64,000 nucleotides of DNA from Defluviicoccus sp. (lineage in GTDB: Bacteria; Pseudomonadota; Alphaproteobacteria; Rhodospirillales; Defluviicoccaceae): assembly GCA_029624735.1 (NCBI GenBank), contig JARSSM010000024.1:1-64000 (forward strand), in the 5' to 3' direction. This document shows, one piece after another, positions 1 to 9,260 of this stretch (within the stretch, counting starts at the first letter, position 1; the number at the start of each line of letters is the position of its first letter). The position numbers and the translations under genes were made by a program. The notes below the pieces were generated by a model. That model searched no databases, was not told the origin of the DNA, and saw only the letters and a list, made by a program, of their open reading frames with translations.

Positions 1-336
<336 letters not shown>

Positions 337-1281
337 TCATACAGTGTCCAGCGCCGCCATCTGCCGCAGGTTCGCAATGTCGCGTGACGGCGGTGCGCCA
401 AACTCGCGGCTGTATTCCCGGCTGAACTGCGACGGGCTCTCGTAGCCCACCTGAAACGCGGCCGCGGCGGCATCGAGGTGTTCTGTCAGCATCAAGCGCC
501 TCGCTTCCTGGAGCCGGAGCTGCTTCTGGTACTGTAACGGGCTGAGGGCAGTCATCGACCGGAAGTGGTGATGAAACGTCGAACTGCTCATGCCCGCCTG
601 CGTCGCAAGGACATCGACACGGAGCGGCTCGGTGAAGTTGTCCTTCAGCCAGTTGATGACCCTCGCGATCTGATGGCTCTGGCTTCCCGCCGATGCGATC
701 TGGCGCAGCCGAGCGCCTTGATCGCCCACCAACAGGCGATAAATGATTTCGCGCTGGATCACCGGGGCGAGAATTGGAATATCCTGCTGTTCGGAAAGCA
801 AGTCGATCAGGCGCGTGAACGCATTGAGCAGTGCTGACGTCACCACGCCGGTCGCCATGCCGCGGCTCGATTGTTGCGCTCGCGGTGCGGGAAGGTTGCT
901 GTCGGCCATCAGTTGCGATACCGCGCGCAAATCGAACGTCAGTCTGAGCCCGAGGTAAGGCCTGTCGCGGCTCGCTTCGATAATCTGCACAATTGTGGGC
1001 AGGTGCACGGACGTGATCAGATAGTGGTTCGCGTCATAGACATAAGTGTCGTCCCCAAGCAGCACGCGTTTGGCCCCTTGGACAACCAGGCAGATGCTTG
1101 GTTCATAGAGGCCGCTGATCGGTTCGGTCCGTTCTTCGCGCCGGAACAATGACAAGCCCGGGATGGCGGTGCTGTGCTGCTCGCCACCATCGGCCCATCG
1201 GGCAATGCTCTGGGCAAGGGGTTCCCGCGCAATGCCTAAATCCCCGCTTTCCGAGTTCTGCCTAACGTCAGGGTTTTTCAT
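337..1281 (-). CDS. AraC-family transcriptional regulator
   Basis: A 314-residue regulator with an AraC_N (cupin-like) sensor half, followed by a C-terminal pair of helix-turn-helix motifs around residues 215-305. The segment VDVLATQAGMSSSTFHHHFR is the first HTH, and VGYESPSQFSREYSREFG is the conserved second HTH. I start at ATG 1281 because GGAAGAAAG precedes it; the frame stays open to 1368 but without a ribosome site. It is transcribed away from an aldo/keto reductase and an alcohol dehydrogenase. This layout resembles YqhC-type regulators that control adjacent aldehyde reductases in response to reactive aldehydes. The effector here is inferred from context only. Confidence 0.88.
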   Translation of the reverse strand: MKNPDVRQNSESGDLGIAREPLAQSIARWADGGEQHSTAIPGLSLFRREERTEPISGLYEPSICLVVQGAKRVLLGDDTYVYDANHYLITSVHLPTIVQIIEASRDRPYLGLRLTFDLRAVSQLMADSNLPAPRAQQSSRGMATGVVTSALLNAFTRLIDLLSEQQDIPILAPVIQREIIYRLLVGDQGARLRQIASAGSQSHQIARVINWLKDNFTEPLRVDVLATQAGMSSSTFHHHFRSMTALSPLQYQKQLRLQEARRLMLTEHLDAAAAAFQVGYESPSQFSREYSREFGAPPSRDIANLRQMAALDTV

Positions 1282-2625
<1,344 letters not shown>

Positions 2626-2655
2626 GGAGACAGTCATCAACAACAGGAGAAGAAT

Positions 2656-3717
2656 ATGGCCATTGTTGTTCAAGGCTACGCCACCCATTCCCCCACGGAC
2701 GAGCTTGCACCTTTCACTTTCGAGCGCCGCGATCCGCGACCACAAGACGTGGTGATCGACATTCTTTTTTGCGGCATTTGCCACTCGGACATCCACTTCG
2801 CCCGCAACGAATGGGGCTGGACACAATACCCCTTTGTCCCCGGACATGAAATTGTCGGGCGCGTGGCTGCCGTAGGCAAGGACGTCAGCAAGTACAAAGC
2901 GGGTGATCTGGTTGGCGTCGGCTGCCTGGTCGATAGCTGCCGCCACTGCGCCTCGTGCAGCGACGGGTTGGAGCAATATTGCGAGAACGGTTTCACCGGG
3001 ACCTATGGCGGCGAGGACAAGATCGGCGGCACCCCGCACAAAATGACCTTTGGCGGCTATTCCGACAAAATCACGGTCGATGAGCGCTTCGTCCTGCGCA
3101 TACCGGACAACCTCGATCTCGCAGCCGCCGCGCCTCTGCTCTGCGCCGGGATCACCACCTATTCGCCGCTCCGGCATTGGAAGGTCGGGCCGGGACAAAA
3201 GGTCGGGGTCATCGGCCTTGGCGGCCTCGGGCATATGGGCGTGAAGTTCGCCCATGCCATGGGCGCGCATGTGGTGATGATCACCACCTCACCGAAGAAA
3301 GGCGAGGACGCAAGAAAGCTCGGCGCGGATGAGGTCCTGCTGTCAAAGGAAACCACTTCCATGGAAGCCGCGCAGAACAGCTTCGACTTCCTGCTCAACA
3401 CGATCCCGGTCGGCCACGACGTCGATCCCTACATGGCGCTCCTGAAGCGCGACGCCACGATGGTGATCGTGGGAGCGGTCGAACCGCTGACCAACGTCAG
3501 CGGCATCCCCCTCATCTTCCAGCGGCGCGCGATGGCCGGTTCATTGATCGGTGGCCTGCCGGAGACGCAGGAGATGCTCGATTTCTGCGGCGAGCACAAC
3601 ATTACCTGCGACATCGAGACCATCACGATCAAGGACGTGAACGCGGCCTATGACCGCACGGTCAAGGGTGACGTGAAATACCGCTTCGTCATCGATATGG
3701 CCTCGCTGAAGGCGTGA
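2656..3717 (+). CDS. zinc-dependent NAD(P) alcohol dehydrogenase (CAD/YahK type)
   Basis: A 353-residue medium-chain dehydrogenase of the cinnamyl-alcohol-dehydrogenase branch. Catalytic-zinc ligands are Cys42 (CGICHSD), His64 (VPGHE) and the Cys in LLCAGIT. The structural zinc site is Cys95, Cys98, Cys101 and Cys109. The Rossmann motif GLGGLGHMG is intact. An AGGAG site lies just before ATG 2656. It likely interconverts aldehydes and alcohols with NADP(H), together with the aldo/keto reductase upstream. The AraC-ADH block looks less GC-rich than the core genes, which suggests acquisition. Confidence 0.92.
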   Translation: MAIVVQGYATHSPTDELAPFTFERRDPRPQDVVIDILFCGICHSDIHFARNEWGWTQYPFVPGHEIVGRVAAVGKDVSKYKAGDLVGVGCLVDSCRHCASCSDGLEQYCENGFTGTYGGEDKIGGTPHKMTFGGYSDKITVDERFVLRIPDNLDLAAAAPLLCAGITTYSPLRHWKVGPGQKVGVIGLGGLGHMGVKFAHAMGAHVVMITTSPKKGEDARKLGADEVLLSKETTSMEAAQNSFDFLLNTIPVGHDVDPYMALLKRDATMVIVGAVEPLTNVSGIPLIFQRRAMAGSLIGGLPETQEMLDFCGEHNITCDIETITIKDVNAAYDRTVKGDVKYRFVIDMASLKA

Positions 3718-3824
3718 TAGGGGGAGGCCGTAATACACAAGCGAAGAGGCTCGCAGCATTCTGTCAAAGGCCCTGCGGAATGGTTCACCGGCAGGGTGCG
3801 AAACGATCCTCGATCCTCCGCACA

Positions 3825-3849
3825 GCACCGAGCCGTCAAGGCTCGGTGC
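3825..3849 (+). terminator. perfect 10-bp hairpin downstream of the alcohol dehydrogenase
   Basis: GCACCGAGCC and GGCTCGGTGC flank a 5-base loop (GTCAA) with no mismatch, about 107 bases after the dehydrogenase stop. No T-run follows on either strand, so it is a stable mRNA 3' structure or terminator-like element rather than a canonical intrinsic terminator. It lies inside the cupin gene remnant. Confidence 0.45.
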
Positions 3850-3982
3850 CGGCAGCGTCCCCTTTGAACCGGGGTCGCGGAGTGCGTGGCATGCGCACCC
3901 GCTCGGCCAAATGTTGATCGTCACCGCCGGTCGCTCCGGCGCGCCGCTCACCGACAAATTCCACCATCTCCGTGGACGCTAG
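3842..3982 (+). pseudogene. remnant of a cupin-domain protein gene
   Basis: Reading + frame codons that begin at 3842 gives a stretch containing [20 protein letters not shown] followed by IVTAGR, then unrelated residues and a TAG stop at 3980-3982. The FEPG-x4-WHxHPxGQxLIVTAG pattern is the signature of small cupins often encoded beside aldo/keto reductases and alcohol dehydrogenases. There is no start codon with a ribosome site, no N-terminal part and no second cupin motif. I therefore read it as a decayed member of the AraC/AKR/ADH module. Confidence 0.7.
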
Positions 3983-4190
3983 CTCGGCAAACGGTCCCAA
4001 CCTCTTCCCCTGAGCCCGGCAGCTCCCGCCGGTAGCGGACCCAAACCAGCCCACCTCCGCCGATTCCCGCGCATCCACCCCAACAGTTCAGATTTTAAAT
4101 CACTGTACACCGATCGACACTACATAGTGGATCATGATGACAGCGTGGGATCCACCAGCAACGCATGCTCGGGCGGCAGGAACAAGAGCT
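3983..4190. other. intergenic, nothing recognised
   Basis: From the cupin remnant to the start of the nucleotidyltransferase gene. It includes a short AT-rich patch near 4090-4130 that could hold a promoter, but no clear -35/-10 pair. No gene could be supported. Confidence 0.4.
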
Positions 4191-5339
4191 ATGACCGATA
4201 GAAGGACCGGCAACGCCGATTGTGGCCTGGATTTGTCAGCGGAACGAAGCAAGAGCGTCAATATCTTGCTGTCCTGTGCGCGGCCGGGTGACCGGCGCAC
4301 GGGTGCTGTGTCGGCGGCCGGCGGCGATGTCGATTGGGATTATCTGTTGCGGCTGGCCAACCGCCACAAGCTTGTTCCGGTCTTAAGCGATGCGGTGCGG
4401 CGCCGGCGTATTGCCGCCCTACCGCAGCCGCTGCTCAAGACGCTTCGTCGGCACGCCGAAGGAAACGCCCAGCGCAACGCGCTCCTAGCTGACGAGCTGC
4501 TACGCATCCTGGGGCTGTTGGCAGAAAATGGGATTCGCGCATTCCCGATGAAGGGTCCGGCTTTCGCGGTCGCTCTTCACGACAGCCTGACGCTGCGCCA
4601 GTTCTCCGATCTCGACCTTCTCGTCGCCCCCGAAGACGCGGCCCGAGCCCGCGCCGCGCTGGAGGCGGGTGGGTTTCGCGACCGGAACCAGAGGCCCACC
4701 GCCTTCTACCGGCATTTCGATCTCGTCAGTACCGATGGGCTCGTTCAGGTCGACTTGCAGTGGGCGTTAGCGAACAAGGGGAGCGGTGTCCGTCTGGTCT
4801 TGGATGAACTTTGGCCGCGCCGCCAATCGAGCCAGATGCTCAACAAGCCGATACCGCTCTTCTCCTGGGAAGACATGCTGCAGCTGTTGAGTTACTACTG
4901 CGGCAAGGAAATGCCCTTTGTGTACTTAACCTACCTTAACGATATCGTTGTCCTGATCGAGAAGCAGCCAGACCTCGATTGGCAAGAAGTTCTGGAACAG
5001 GCGCAGCGGCGGCGGATCCTCCGCGTCGTTCTTTTCGCCCTTACCCTTGCCGACGCCCTGTGGCCGTTGAGCCTGCCTGCGGCCGTGCGTGGCGCCATCG
5101 AGGCCGACAAGGTCCTGCCCCGCCTCGTCGATCGTGCGCGGAGACGGATGTTTGTTGAGGTCAATGGACAAATCGGCCGCAACCCAACGTTTGCGGAAAA
5201 GGCGCTTCTCCATCCCCGCTTACGCGAACACCTCGTCGACGGACTGCGCCCATTGCTGTTCGCCCCCATCTTTGCCGATGGGATGCACCCAGTGCGGACC
5301 GCAGGCAAGCGGGTGTTGCGCCTGTTGCGTGTCTCTTAA
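4191..5339 (+). CDS. nucleotidyltransferase-fold protein (NTP_transf_5 family)
   Basis: A 382-residue protein of the PF14907-type uncharacterised nucleotidyltransferase family. The active-site-like acidic pair Asp140-Leu-Asp142 sits in LRQFSDLDLLV, preceded by MKGPAFA, both typical of the family. The N-terminal part (ILLSCARP, then DWDYLLRLANRHKLVP) matches the usual helical lead-in. Members are repeatedly found beside PqqD-like, HPr-kinase-like and lasso-B2-type genes, as here. Start ATG 4191 is preferred over ATG 4134 because of family length and an upstream AGGAAC. It ends 11 bases from the end of the convergent B2-type gene. The substrate is unknown; nucleotidyl or glycosyl-nucleotide transfer is inference. 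Confidence 0.8.
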   Translation: MTDRRTGNADCGLDLSAERSKSVNILLSCARPGDRRTGAVSAAGGDVDWDYLLRLANRHKLVPVLSDAVRRRRIAALPQPLLKTLRRHAEGNAQRNALLADELLRILGLLAENGIRAFPMKGPAFAVALHDSLTLRQFSDLDLLVAPEDAARARAALEAGGFRDRNQRPTAFYRHFDLVSTDGLVQVDLQWALANKGSGVRLVLDELWPRRQSSQMLNKPIPLFSWEDMLQLLSYYCGKEMPFVYLTYLNDIVVLIEKQPDLDWQEVLEQAQRRRILRVVLFALTLADALWPLSLPAAVRGAIEADKVLPRLVDRARRRMFVEVNGQIGRNPTFAEKALLHPRLREHLVDGLRPLLFAPIFADGMHPVRTAGKRVLRLLRVS

Positions 5340-5350
5340 GGGCTTGGTGC

Positions 5351-5815
5351 TTACGCGGTCGCGATGACCGCAGGGGAGGCCTGGTGGCAATAGATTTCGC
5401 TCACCCCCGCAGCGCGCAGATCGGGCTCTTCGATGACAACCCCGTCGATGGTGACCCAGGCGTGACTGCGCAGCCGATCGCCCTGCCGCCGTCCGTCTTC
5501 GATCACGAAATGGATTCTCAAGTCGCGACCCGGCGCGTCGATGAACCGGTAGAGCGTCAGGGCCCGCATAAAGCACGTGTTGTAGGGGGCGAGCCAGGGC
5601 AGGCGGAACCAAGGCCTCCGCAGGCGGATGATCCGCTCCGCGGAGGCGGCCGGATCAGCGGCCGACGGCCGCGGCAGTTCCCGGACCTCATCCAGGAAAT
5701 CCGGTAACTCCGAACGCTTCAAGCGACGTGGCACCTGCCACATGAACCAGCCGATCGCGCATATAAGCGCCAGATCACCCGGGGTGCGGAACTTCCGTTT
5801 CCAACGCTCAAACAT
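5351..5815 (-). CDS. lasso-peptide B2-type transglutaminase-like cysteine protease
   Basis: A 154-residue protein of the Transglut_core3 family (PF13471). In lasso peptide pathways this family removes the leader peptide. The triad is visible as Cys81 (PYNTCFMRALTLYRFI), His118 (SHAWVTIDG) and Asp124. Residues 14-30 form one hydrophobic helix, usual for this family. The start overlaps the stop of the upstream glycosyltransferase by 8 bases, so it is probably translationally coupled and the last gene of the PqqD operon. No asparagine-synthetase-like cyclase accompanies it, so a classical lasso product is unlikely. Proteolysis of some peptide bound by the PqqD-like protein is the natural guess. 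Confidence 0.85.
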   Translation of the reverse strand: MFERWKRKFRTPGDLALICAIGWFMWQVPRRLKRSELPDFLDEVRELPRPSAADPAASAERIIRLRRPWFRLPWLAPYNTCFMRALTLYRFIDAPGRDLRIHFVIEDGRRQGDRLRSHAWVTIDGVVIEEPDLRAAGVSEIYCHQASPAVIATA

Positions 5816-6737
5816 GGTGCACCGAGGATACGACGTCAGGCATCGGCTCGCTCCAGGACTGACGTGCGTTACGATTCCAAAAGACCTCGCTGAAGCCGAG
5901 GCGCTGCGCCAGGCCTTTCGCTGCTTGGCCGCGGCGAAGCAGCCATGCGTCGCTCTTGCCAGGGATGAGAGCCTTCGCCAGCTGGCCCGCCAACTCGCCC
6001 CAGGCTTTCAGTTCCTGGCCCCCGGACCAAGGTGTGTCGTCGCGATGGCGCAGCATGAACTGCGCGAGGCCACGGCCGTAGCCCCTTTGCTGGCGGAAAT
6101 AGGCAGCCCAACTGTCGCGGTGCTTGTGGAGCACGACTGCCCGCGGAACGAAAGGAAAGGCGCCGGCCGGCGGGCGAATGCGTGCGTGCAGATCACACGC
6201 ATCGTAAGCGCAGTAGCGCTCGTCAAATCCGCCGACGGCGAGCAAGTTGGAGCGGCGGTAGAGAACATTGCAGGTGGGCGCGAACGGCCATTTCGGGTGA
6301 CTGAGATGGCGTTCGGCATCGAGCCCGCCGGCCAAATCGACAAAGCGGGCCGCCTGAGTGTTCGAATTATGGCCGACCGTCCGCCCTGCTGCGCCAACAA
6401 AGCTGCCGCCGTCAGCGCGCGCCGCGACGGCACGCAACAGTTCCTCCAACCAGCGCCGCGAGGGAACGCAGTCGGCATCCGTGAACGCCACCCATGTGCC
6501 GCGCGCGATCGCTATTCCTGCGTTGCGCGCTGCTGGAGCGCCGCGGTTATCTTGCTCCACCAAATCAACAGCGAACGGCCTGGCCGCTGCGACCGTAGCG
6601 TCGCTCGAGCCGTCATCGACAACGATGACCTGATAATCGGTCGCCGGAAGGGACTGGCCCTTCAACGCCGCGAGACATCGTGGCAAGTCGTCGGCGGCGT
6701 TGTAGGCCGGAATGACAACACTGACGAGCGGGTTCAT
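5808..6737 (-). CDS. family 2 glycosyltransferase (second of two)
   Basis: A 309-residue GT-A fold enzyme. VSVVIPAYNA opens the nucleotide-sugar site, VVDDGSSD follows at about 39-46, and the metal-binding DAD is at 87-89 in FTDADCVPSRRW. No transmembrane helix is obvious, so it should act on the cytoplasmic face. Start ATG 6737 overlaps the preceding glycosyltransferase by 4 bases (ATGA); longer starts would run deep into that gene. The acceptor is unknown; a lipid-linked glycan is plausible because a flippase is encoded nearby. Confidence 0.87.
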   Translation of the reverse strand: MNPLVSVVIPAYNAADDLPRCLAALKGQSLPATDYQVIVVDDGSSDATVAAARPFAVDLVEQDNRGAPAARNAGIAIARGTWVAFTDADCVPSRRWLEELLRAVAARADGGSFVGAAGRTVGHNSNTQAARFVDLAGGLDAERHLSHPKWPFAPTCNVLYRRSNLLAVGGFDERYCAYDACDLHARIRPPAGAFPFVPRAVVLHKHRDSWAAYFRQQRGYGRGLAQFMLRHRDDTPWSGGQELKAWGELAGQLAKALIPGKSDAWLLRRGQAAKGLAQRLGFSEVFWNRNARQSWSEPMPDVVSSVHHV

Positions 6738-7645
6738 GGTCGCGGCCGGAACTCTCCTGATTGATATAGCTGATAGAATCCCCGCCACCACCACCAGGTC
6801 CAAAGCCTGTGGTAAGTCGCGAACTCAAGGTCGTCATGACTGCCGGCACCGACAGCCTTCTTGCAGAGCTCCCACAGGGGGGTGAGGCCGCGGCGTACCA
6901 ACACATTGATCACTGCCATGGTCTTGGCTCGATCCCACTGCACGGTCTCGGGATGGTTTCGATACATCCACGCCGCGCCCTGACCGTACATCCACGCCTG
7001 GTTACGCAGCTCATCATCGGTGCTGCGATCGTGGTGCATGACAAGGGCTTTCGGCGCGAAAACCATGCGCATGGCTGGGTAACGCTGCAAGAGCCGATGG
7101 CAGAACTCGACATCCTCGGCAGTGATCATCTCTTCATTCCAGCCGCCTGCGGCGATGGCAGGCTCGCGGCGGAACGCGATGTTCTGAGACGGAATGAAGG
7201 GAAAGATCGGCCGTTCGATAAAGCTCTCCGGCTCCGACCGCCCGCACCGGGCCGTGTAACGCTGGGCCGGGGTGATCGGCGGAAAGCTGATCGTCTTGCC
7301 GCCGACCAGCAAGACATCCGCCTCGGCAAACGGCTTGACGAGTTCGGCCAGCCAGTGGCGGGTCGGTACCGCATCGGCGTCGACGTGACAGACGATGGCA
7401 CCTTTGGCTGCAGCAAGACCCCGGTTGCGGGCGGCCGAAGGGCCGCGCCGCTCCTCGCGGAAGACCGTCACTCCATGCTGCTCGGCAATGGCTCCGGTCG
7501 CATCGGTGGACGCATTGTCGACGACGATGATCTCGGCAACGCGGCTCGCGAGCGACTGCCGCTTCACGGCGGCGAGTGTCTGGCCGATTGTAGGCGCTGC
7601 ATTGTAAGCTGGGATGACGACGGACAGGGAGGCGTGATCTGTCAA
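6734..7645 (-). CDS. family 2 glycosyltransferase (first of two)
   Basis: A 303-residue GT2 enzyme with SVVIPAYNAAPTIGQTL, VVDNASTD and the metal-binding DAD at 89-91. The C-terminus contains a run of four tryptophans (WTWWWWRGFYQLY) in an amphipathic stretch that could sit at the membrane surface. It overlaps the kinase-like gene upstream and the second glycosyltransferase downstream by 4 bases each (ATGA), so production of the three proteins is coupled. The two glycosyltransferases are related but clearly different, which suggests two distinct sugars or linkages. Confidence 0.88.
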   Translation of the reverse strand: MTDHASLSVVIPAYNAAPTIGQTLAAVKRQSLASRVAEIIVVDNASTDATGAIAEQHGVTVFREERRGPSAARNRGLAAAKGAIVCHVDADAVPTRHWLAELVKPFAEADVLLVGGKTISFPPITPAQRYTARCGRSEPESFIERPIFPFIPSQNIAFRREPAIAAGGWNEEMITAEDVEFCHRLLQRYPAMRMVFAPKALVMHHDRSTDDELRNQAWMYGQGAAWMYRNHPETVQWDRAKTMAVINVLVRRGLTPLWELCKKAVGAGSHDDLEFATYHRLWTWWWWRGFYQLYQSGEFRPRP

Positions 7646-8616
7646 TGCAGAACCTCCTCCAGGGCCTCCAACCGGTCAGGATGACGATAGACCTCCTGCC
7701 CGACAGTGACCCTCAATCCCTTGACGGTCCTTGCCGTTGCCGCCAGGACCTTCAAGATCTGCGCCGCCTGATCACGGTCCTTTGGCACGACGGTTTGGCG
7801 CAACAACGTGGGCAGCACTTCTTCTTTCGGTAGCGGCGCGACACGAATATCACTGATCGCATTCGATCGCTCGATCGCGAGCACGTGTGTCGGCACGCCT
7901 TCGAATGCGGCTGCCCCCGGCCAGATTGTCTCGATCCGCACCTTGCGTTTCTCGGTCCATGCCGAGTAGCGGGGAAGCCGCGAGATATCCCCGATCTCGG
8001 GAAACCACATCTCTGTGCGTGGATGCAGGTTGAAGTTGTGGATCAACGCCGAGAGGCGGGAGACGCCTTGGCCGTCAATCACCAGCAGCAGCTTGTCATC
8101 GCCAAGCGTCTGCCAGCCGCGCCGGATAAGCGACGCCGTCAGCGTCGTCTTGCCGCCCCCCGAGGTGGCACACAAGAGGGCACATGTTCCATTACGGGTA
8201 ATCGAGCCGGCGTGCAAAGCCACCTTGTTCAGGTCGCGCCAAGCCGCCACCAGGACAAGCCCCACCAAGTCCTCAACATCTTCGGGAACCGCTTCCCCGG
8301 AGTGACTTTGCTGCGGAACCGAGAGCGTCCAGTTGATCCGCTCGTCGTCAGAGACAAGGGAAGCGCCAGAGCGACAGCTTGCGCGTAACTCACTCTCGCT
8401 GCGGTCGACATGCATGCGGCCGCAGGTCAGGTAGTTCCCGGTCAGCATTGGCGCCGGCTGGTCGCTCCAAGCGACAGCGATCCGCACCCGGCGGCTAAGA
8501 GACTTCCATAGAACAGTGTAAAGATTGAGAGTTTCAGCGACTTTATCGTAAAGGGCCGGACACGGGGCCGTCACTTCGACCGCGACAGGGCCACAACAGA
8601 AGGAGCCAGACTCCAT
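7642..8616 (-). CDS. HPr-kinase-related P-loop protein (HprK-rel type)
   Basis: A 324-residue protein with an HprK-like core at its centre. His135 (ALHAGSI) precedes a P-loop CATSGGGKTTLT (149-160), then RRGWQTLGDDKLLL with the Asp pair 173-174. This spacing matches HPr kinase/phosphorylase, where the paired acidic residues bind metal. The first 130 residues are unlike HprK. Homologues occur beside PqqD-like proteins, which RefSeq labels (from memory) as an HPr-rel-A system. The start lies 26 bases after the PqqD-like stop. It may phosphorylate a peptide, protein or sugar intermediate; this is inference. Confidence 0.82.
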   Translation of the reverse strand: MESGSFCCGPVAVEVTAPCPALYDKVAETLNLYTVLWKSLSRRVRIAVAWSDQPAPMLTGNYLTCGRMHVDRSESELRASCRSGASLVSDDERINWTLSVPQQSHSGEAVPEDVEDLVGLVLVAAWRDLNKVALHAGSITRNGTCALLCATSGGGKTTLTASLIRRGWQTLGDDKLLLVIDGQGVSRLSALIHNFNLHPRTEMWFPEIGDISRLPRYSAWTEKRKVRIETIWPGAAAFEGVPTHVLAIERSNAISDIRVAPLPKEEVLPTLLRQTVVPKDRDQAAQILKVLAATARTVKGLRVTVGQEVYRHPDRLEALEEVLH

Positions 8617-8642
8617 CGGTTTCGCAGTTTACGAAACAGCCG

Positions 8643-9053
8643 CTATTCGGCAAGCGGCAAGCTCGGATCGAAGGCGCTGGCCATGATCCGTTGCAGCGGC
8701 TCGCGCTGTTTCTCGATCGTCGGGCTTACCCACGGGCCTTCAAGAGTAAGCGTGTCGTCGCATGCGCCGGAACCGGCTTCCTCGATCAGATCGTCAGAAG
8801 CGAGCGCGGACAGGAAGCTGTCGACCGCGTCGCAGTCGTTCGCCGGCATGCCCCAACGGACGCAGCAATCGAGCACCTCGGCGTGACTGGCTCCCCCCTC
8901 GAGCAACAACAGAATTGCACCGCCTGAGCGGTTCACGCTGTAGAAATACTTTGTCTGCAGGTCCAGTAGAACGGACCCCTCATCGACCAAGGTCGACACA
9001 ACGTCCGCGCGCAGCGCAATTCGCTCAGGAATTCGGAGAGCTTCTGTGGCCAT
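8643..9053 (-). CDS. PqqD-like peptide carrier with C-terminal tail
   Basis: A 136-residue protein. Residues 15-92 form a PqqD/RRE fold with the pattern DEGSVLLDLQTKYFYSVNRS then GAILLLLEGG, and end in a helix with LIEEAG. PqqD domains hold the leader of a precursor peptide for modifying enzymes. Beyond the domain is a tail of some 40 residues (EGPWVSPTIEKQREPLQRIM then ASAFDPSLPLAE). AGGGGAATTGC precedes ATG 9053. It is the first gene of a five-gene operon with an HprK-like protein, two glycosyltransferases and a B2-type protease. Confidence 0.85.
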   Translation of the reverse strand: MATEALRIPERIALRADVVSTLVDEGSVLLDLQTKYFYSVNRSGGAILLLLEGGASHAEVLDCCVRWGMPANDCDAVDSFLSALASDDLIEEAGSGACDDTLTLEGPWVSPTIEKQREPLQRIMASAFDPSLPLAE

Positions 9054-9092
9054 GCAATTCCCCTAGAAAGGATATGTGTGGCTGATCCACAA

Positions 9093-9121
9093 CTTGTAGT
9101 GTTAATTTATCTGCATGTCAA
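9093..9121 (-). promoter_or_regulatory. sigma-70-type promoter of the PqqD-like operon
   Basis: On the minus strand TTGACA (9121-9116), a perfect -35, is followed after exactly 17 bases by TACAAG (9098-9093), four of six matches to the -10 box. Transcription would start near 9085, giving a 5' leader of about 32 bases before ATG 9053. The plus-strand flippase starts at 9261, so this gap of about 200 bases serves two divergent units. Confidence 0.6.
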
Positions 9122-9260
9122 TCACAAAAATGTCACGCTGGTAACACGATGTTATAGGATGTTCCCTAGGCTCAAGGGGAGCTGGCAGCGTCACGGCGTG
9201 CGGCCGGGCGTGGCGGGGCCGAGCGAACGCTCCATAGCCCGAGGGTCCGTTGGCGATCTG

